Shown here piece by piece: positions 13,983 through 14,461 of a stretch of 14,461 bases of DNA. The notes under the pieces were generated by a model. It saw nothing but the letters and a program-made list of their open reading frames with translations. It was not told where the DNA came from and made no database searches. Position 1 is the first letter of the stretch. The number at the start of each line of letters is the position of its first letter. The stretch is from an uncultured Eubacteriales bacterium (lineage in GTDB: Bacteria; Bacillota; Clostridia; Peptostreptococcales; Anaerovoracaceae). The translations under genes were made by a program, and so were the position numbers. The stretch covers positions 1 through 14,461 of the forward strand of contig CADBFL010000018.1 in NCBI GenBank assembly GCA_902793875.1, in the 5' to 3' direction.

Positions 13983-14267
13983 TTAACCCCCTGCGACTAC
14001 AGGGAATACAAGTACGGTATCGGTATCTTCGAGAGGCGTTTGTGTGCCTTCAAGAAACTCTATGCGACGTCCGTTGACCATGATGATGGAACGCTCGGAT
14101 ATGCCGTTTCCATCAGGCGTCAGAAGTTCCTGCCTGAATTTATCGCCGTATGCATCGGCTATCTGGCGGCAGAGCTCCAGGACAGTAGCCGCCTTCTGCG
14201 GCCATTCAGTCTCCTTGCAGCCGGCATAAGCCGTATCTCTGAAGTAGGCAAAGAATTTTACTGTCAT
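13983..14267 (-). CDS. MoaD/ThiS-like beta-grasp protein with C-terminal Gly-Gly (AOR 2-associated)
   Basis: A 94-aa ubiquitin-fold protein with MTVKFFAYFRD at the start, the helix AATVLELCRQIADAY, the strand IIMVNGRRIEFLEG, and the C-terminal DTDTVLVFPVVAGG. The Gly-Gly tail fits a MoaD-like sulfur carrier or AOR-specific partner. The ATG at 14267 is chosen over the longer frame to 14312 because AAGGAGG lies 6 bases upstream and the extension would run through the intergenic hairpin. It lies between the second AOR gene and the NuoE-like gene. It is only distantly similar to the other MoaD-like protein (9624-9875), so each AOR seems to have its own copy rather than a recent duplicate. Confidence 0.85.
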   Translation of the reverse strand: MTVKFFAYFRDTAYAGCKETEWPQKAATVLELCRQIADAYGDKFRQELLTPDGNGISERSIIMVNGRRIEFLEGTQTPLEDTDTVLVFPVVAGG

Positions 14268-14273
14268 ATAGCG

Positions 14274-14280
14274 CCTCCTT
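14274..14280 (-). promoter_or_regulatory. Ribosome binding site that fixes the MoaD-like start
   Basis: On the minus strand AAGGAGG ends 6 bases before the ATG at 14267. It is a near-perfect Shine-Dalgarno and rejects the longer frame from 14312. Confidence 0.85.
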
Positions 14281-14294
14281 GAATATGCACCAAA

Positions 14295-14322
14295 TCCGGA
14301 AGCGGCTGACACCGCCTCCGGA
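14295..14322 (-). other. Intercistronic hairpin between AOR 2 and the MoaD-like gene
   Basis: TCCGGAAGCGG (14295-14305) is complementary to CCGCCTCCGGA (14312-14322) over 11 bases with a single G-U type pair, around a 6-base loop. There is no T-run after it on the minus strand (it continues ATTTGG), so it is not a standard terminator. It may act as a leaky attenuator, or protect the AOR mRNA 3' end so that AOR is made in excess of the subunits downstream. Confidence 0.65.
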
Positions 14323-14350
14323 CCGGTAATAAGTTGGTATTTACAGTCTG

Positions 14351-14461
14351 TCAGTCAAGACCCAGTTCCGCATCCTTCTCAGGAGTAGGGATACCGTCGG
14401 CAGTCCATCCGCGGACAGCGTAGTACTCGCCGAGCATGGTCTCGAGACCGCTGACCTTGCC
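14351..14461 (-). CDS. Second AOR-family tungsten oxidoreductase (C-terminal fragment, cut by window)
   Basis: The last 36 residues of a protein whose start is beyond the window edge, too short for a standard ORF cut-off. The read-out METMLGEYYAVRGW-like end (residues ETMLGEYYAVRGWTADGIPT, then EKDAELGLD and a TGA at 14351-14353) matches the usual C-terminus of aldehyde:ferredoxin oxidoreductases: ML-x-EYY-x-RGW, then GxPT, then a final LGL. It heads the minus-strand set of MoaD-like, NuoE-like, NuoF-like and NuoG-like genes, so it is the probable catalytic subunit of that NAD-linked complex. Metal-site residues are outside the window and cannot be checked. Confidence 0.85.
   Translation of the reverse strand, partial: GKVSGLETMLGEYYAVRGWTADGIPTPEKDAELGLD

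Noticed and set aside
4669..14461. Class II benzoyl-CoA reductase (Bam) cluster
   Set aside because: AOR, ferredoxin and NuoE/F/G-like genes recall BamB, BamC and BamG/H/I. However, the set is split into two convergent operons, no BamD/E/F heterodisulfide-reductase-like genes are present, and HgdAB-like subunits and a CooC-like ATPase are added. A full Bam complex is not supported.

Overview
The window looks like part of the chromosome of an anaerobic, moderately GC-rich Firmicute of the Clostridia type. The evidence is strong Shine-Dalgarno sites, heavy AGG/AGA and ATA codon use, tightly packed operons, and many oxygen-sensitive iron-sulfur and tungsten-type enzymes. This placement is inferred from gene content; no rRNA or other taxonomic marker beyond rpsT is present. 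There is no gene-free stretch above 300 bases. I saw no tRNA, CRISPR array, insertion sequence, transposase or phage gene.

Left region (1-3412, + strand): ordinary housekeeping genes. A D-cysteine desulfhydrase/ACC deaminase-family PLP enzyme (5' end cut by the window) is followed by a membrane-anchored GH25 muramidase-like protein and an exonuclease III. A strong terminator (2964-3003) ends this unit. Its T-rich tail also supplies the apparent -35 box of the promoter for rpsT (ribosomal protein S20), which has its own terminator.

Central region (3508-10857, + strand): eight closely spaced or overlapping genes form one apparent operon. In order they are a tocopherol-cyclase-like lipocalin-fold protein, a tungsten-type aldehyde:ferredoxin oxidoreductase (AOR), an 8Fe ferredoxin, two subunits of the 2-hydroxyacyl-CoA dehydratase/benzoyl-CoA reductase (HgdB/HgdA, BcrC/BcrB) superfamily, a MoaD/ThiS-like protein ending in Gly-Gly, a 75-residue unknown, and a CooC-like P-loop ATPase with a CxC motif. 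This is the most unusual part of the window: a tungstoenzyme, a low-potential Fe-S reductase/dehydratase pair and a MinD/CooC-type ATPase apparently built as one pathway. No ASKHA-type activator (HgdC/BadF), which such dehydratases and ATP-dependent reductases normally need, is present. I do not recognise this combination as a described system.

Right region (10947-14461, - strand): a second tungstoenzyme operon converges on the first across a bidirectional hairpin. Read in its own direction it contains the C-terminus of a second AOR (36 residues visible), a second MoaD/ThiS-like Gly-Gly protein, and NuoE-like, NuoF-like (HydB/HndC type) and NuoG-N-terminus-like Fe-S subunits. This matches the composition of NAD- and ferredoxin-linked, possibly electron-bifurcating, tungsten oxidoreductases. 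The second half of the window therefore reads as a tungstoenzyme island: two AORs, each with its own small MoaD-like partner, one linked to NAD(H) and the other to a ferredoxin and a dehydratase/reductase-like pair.
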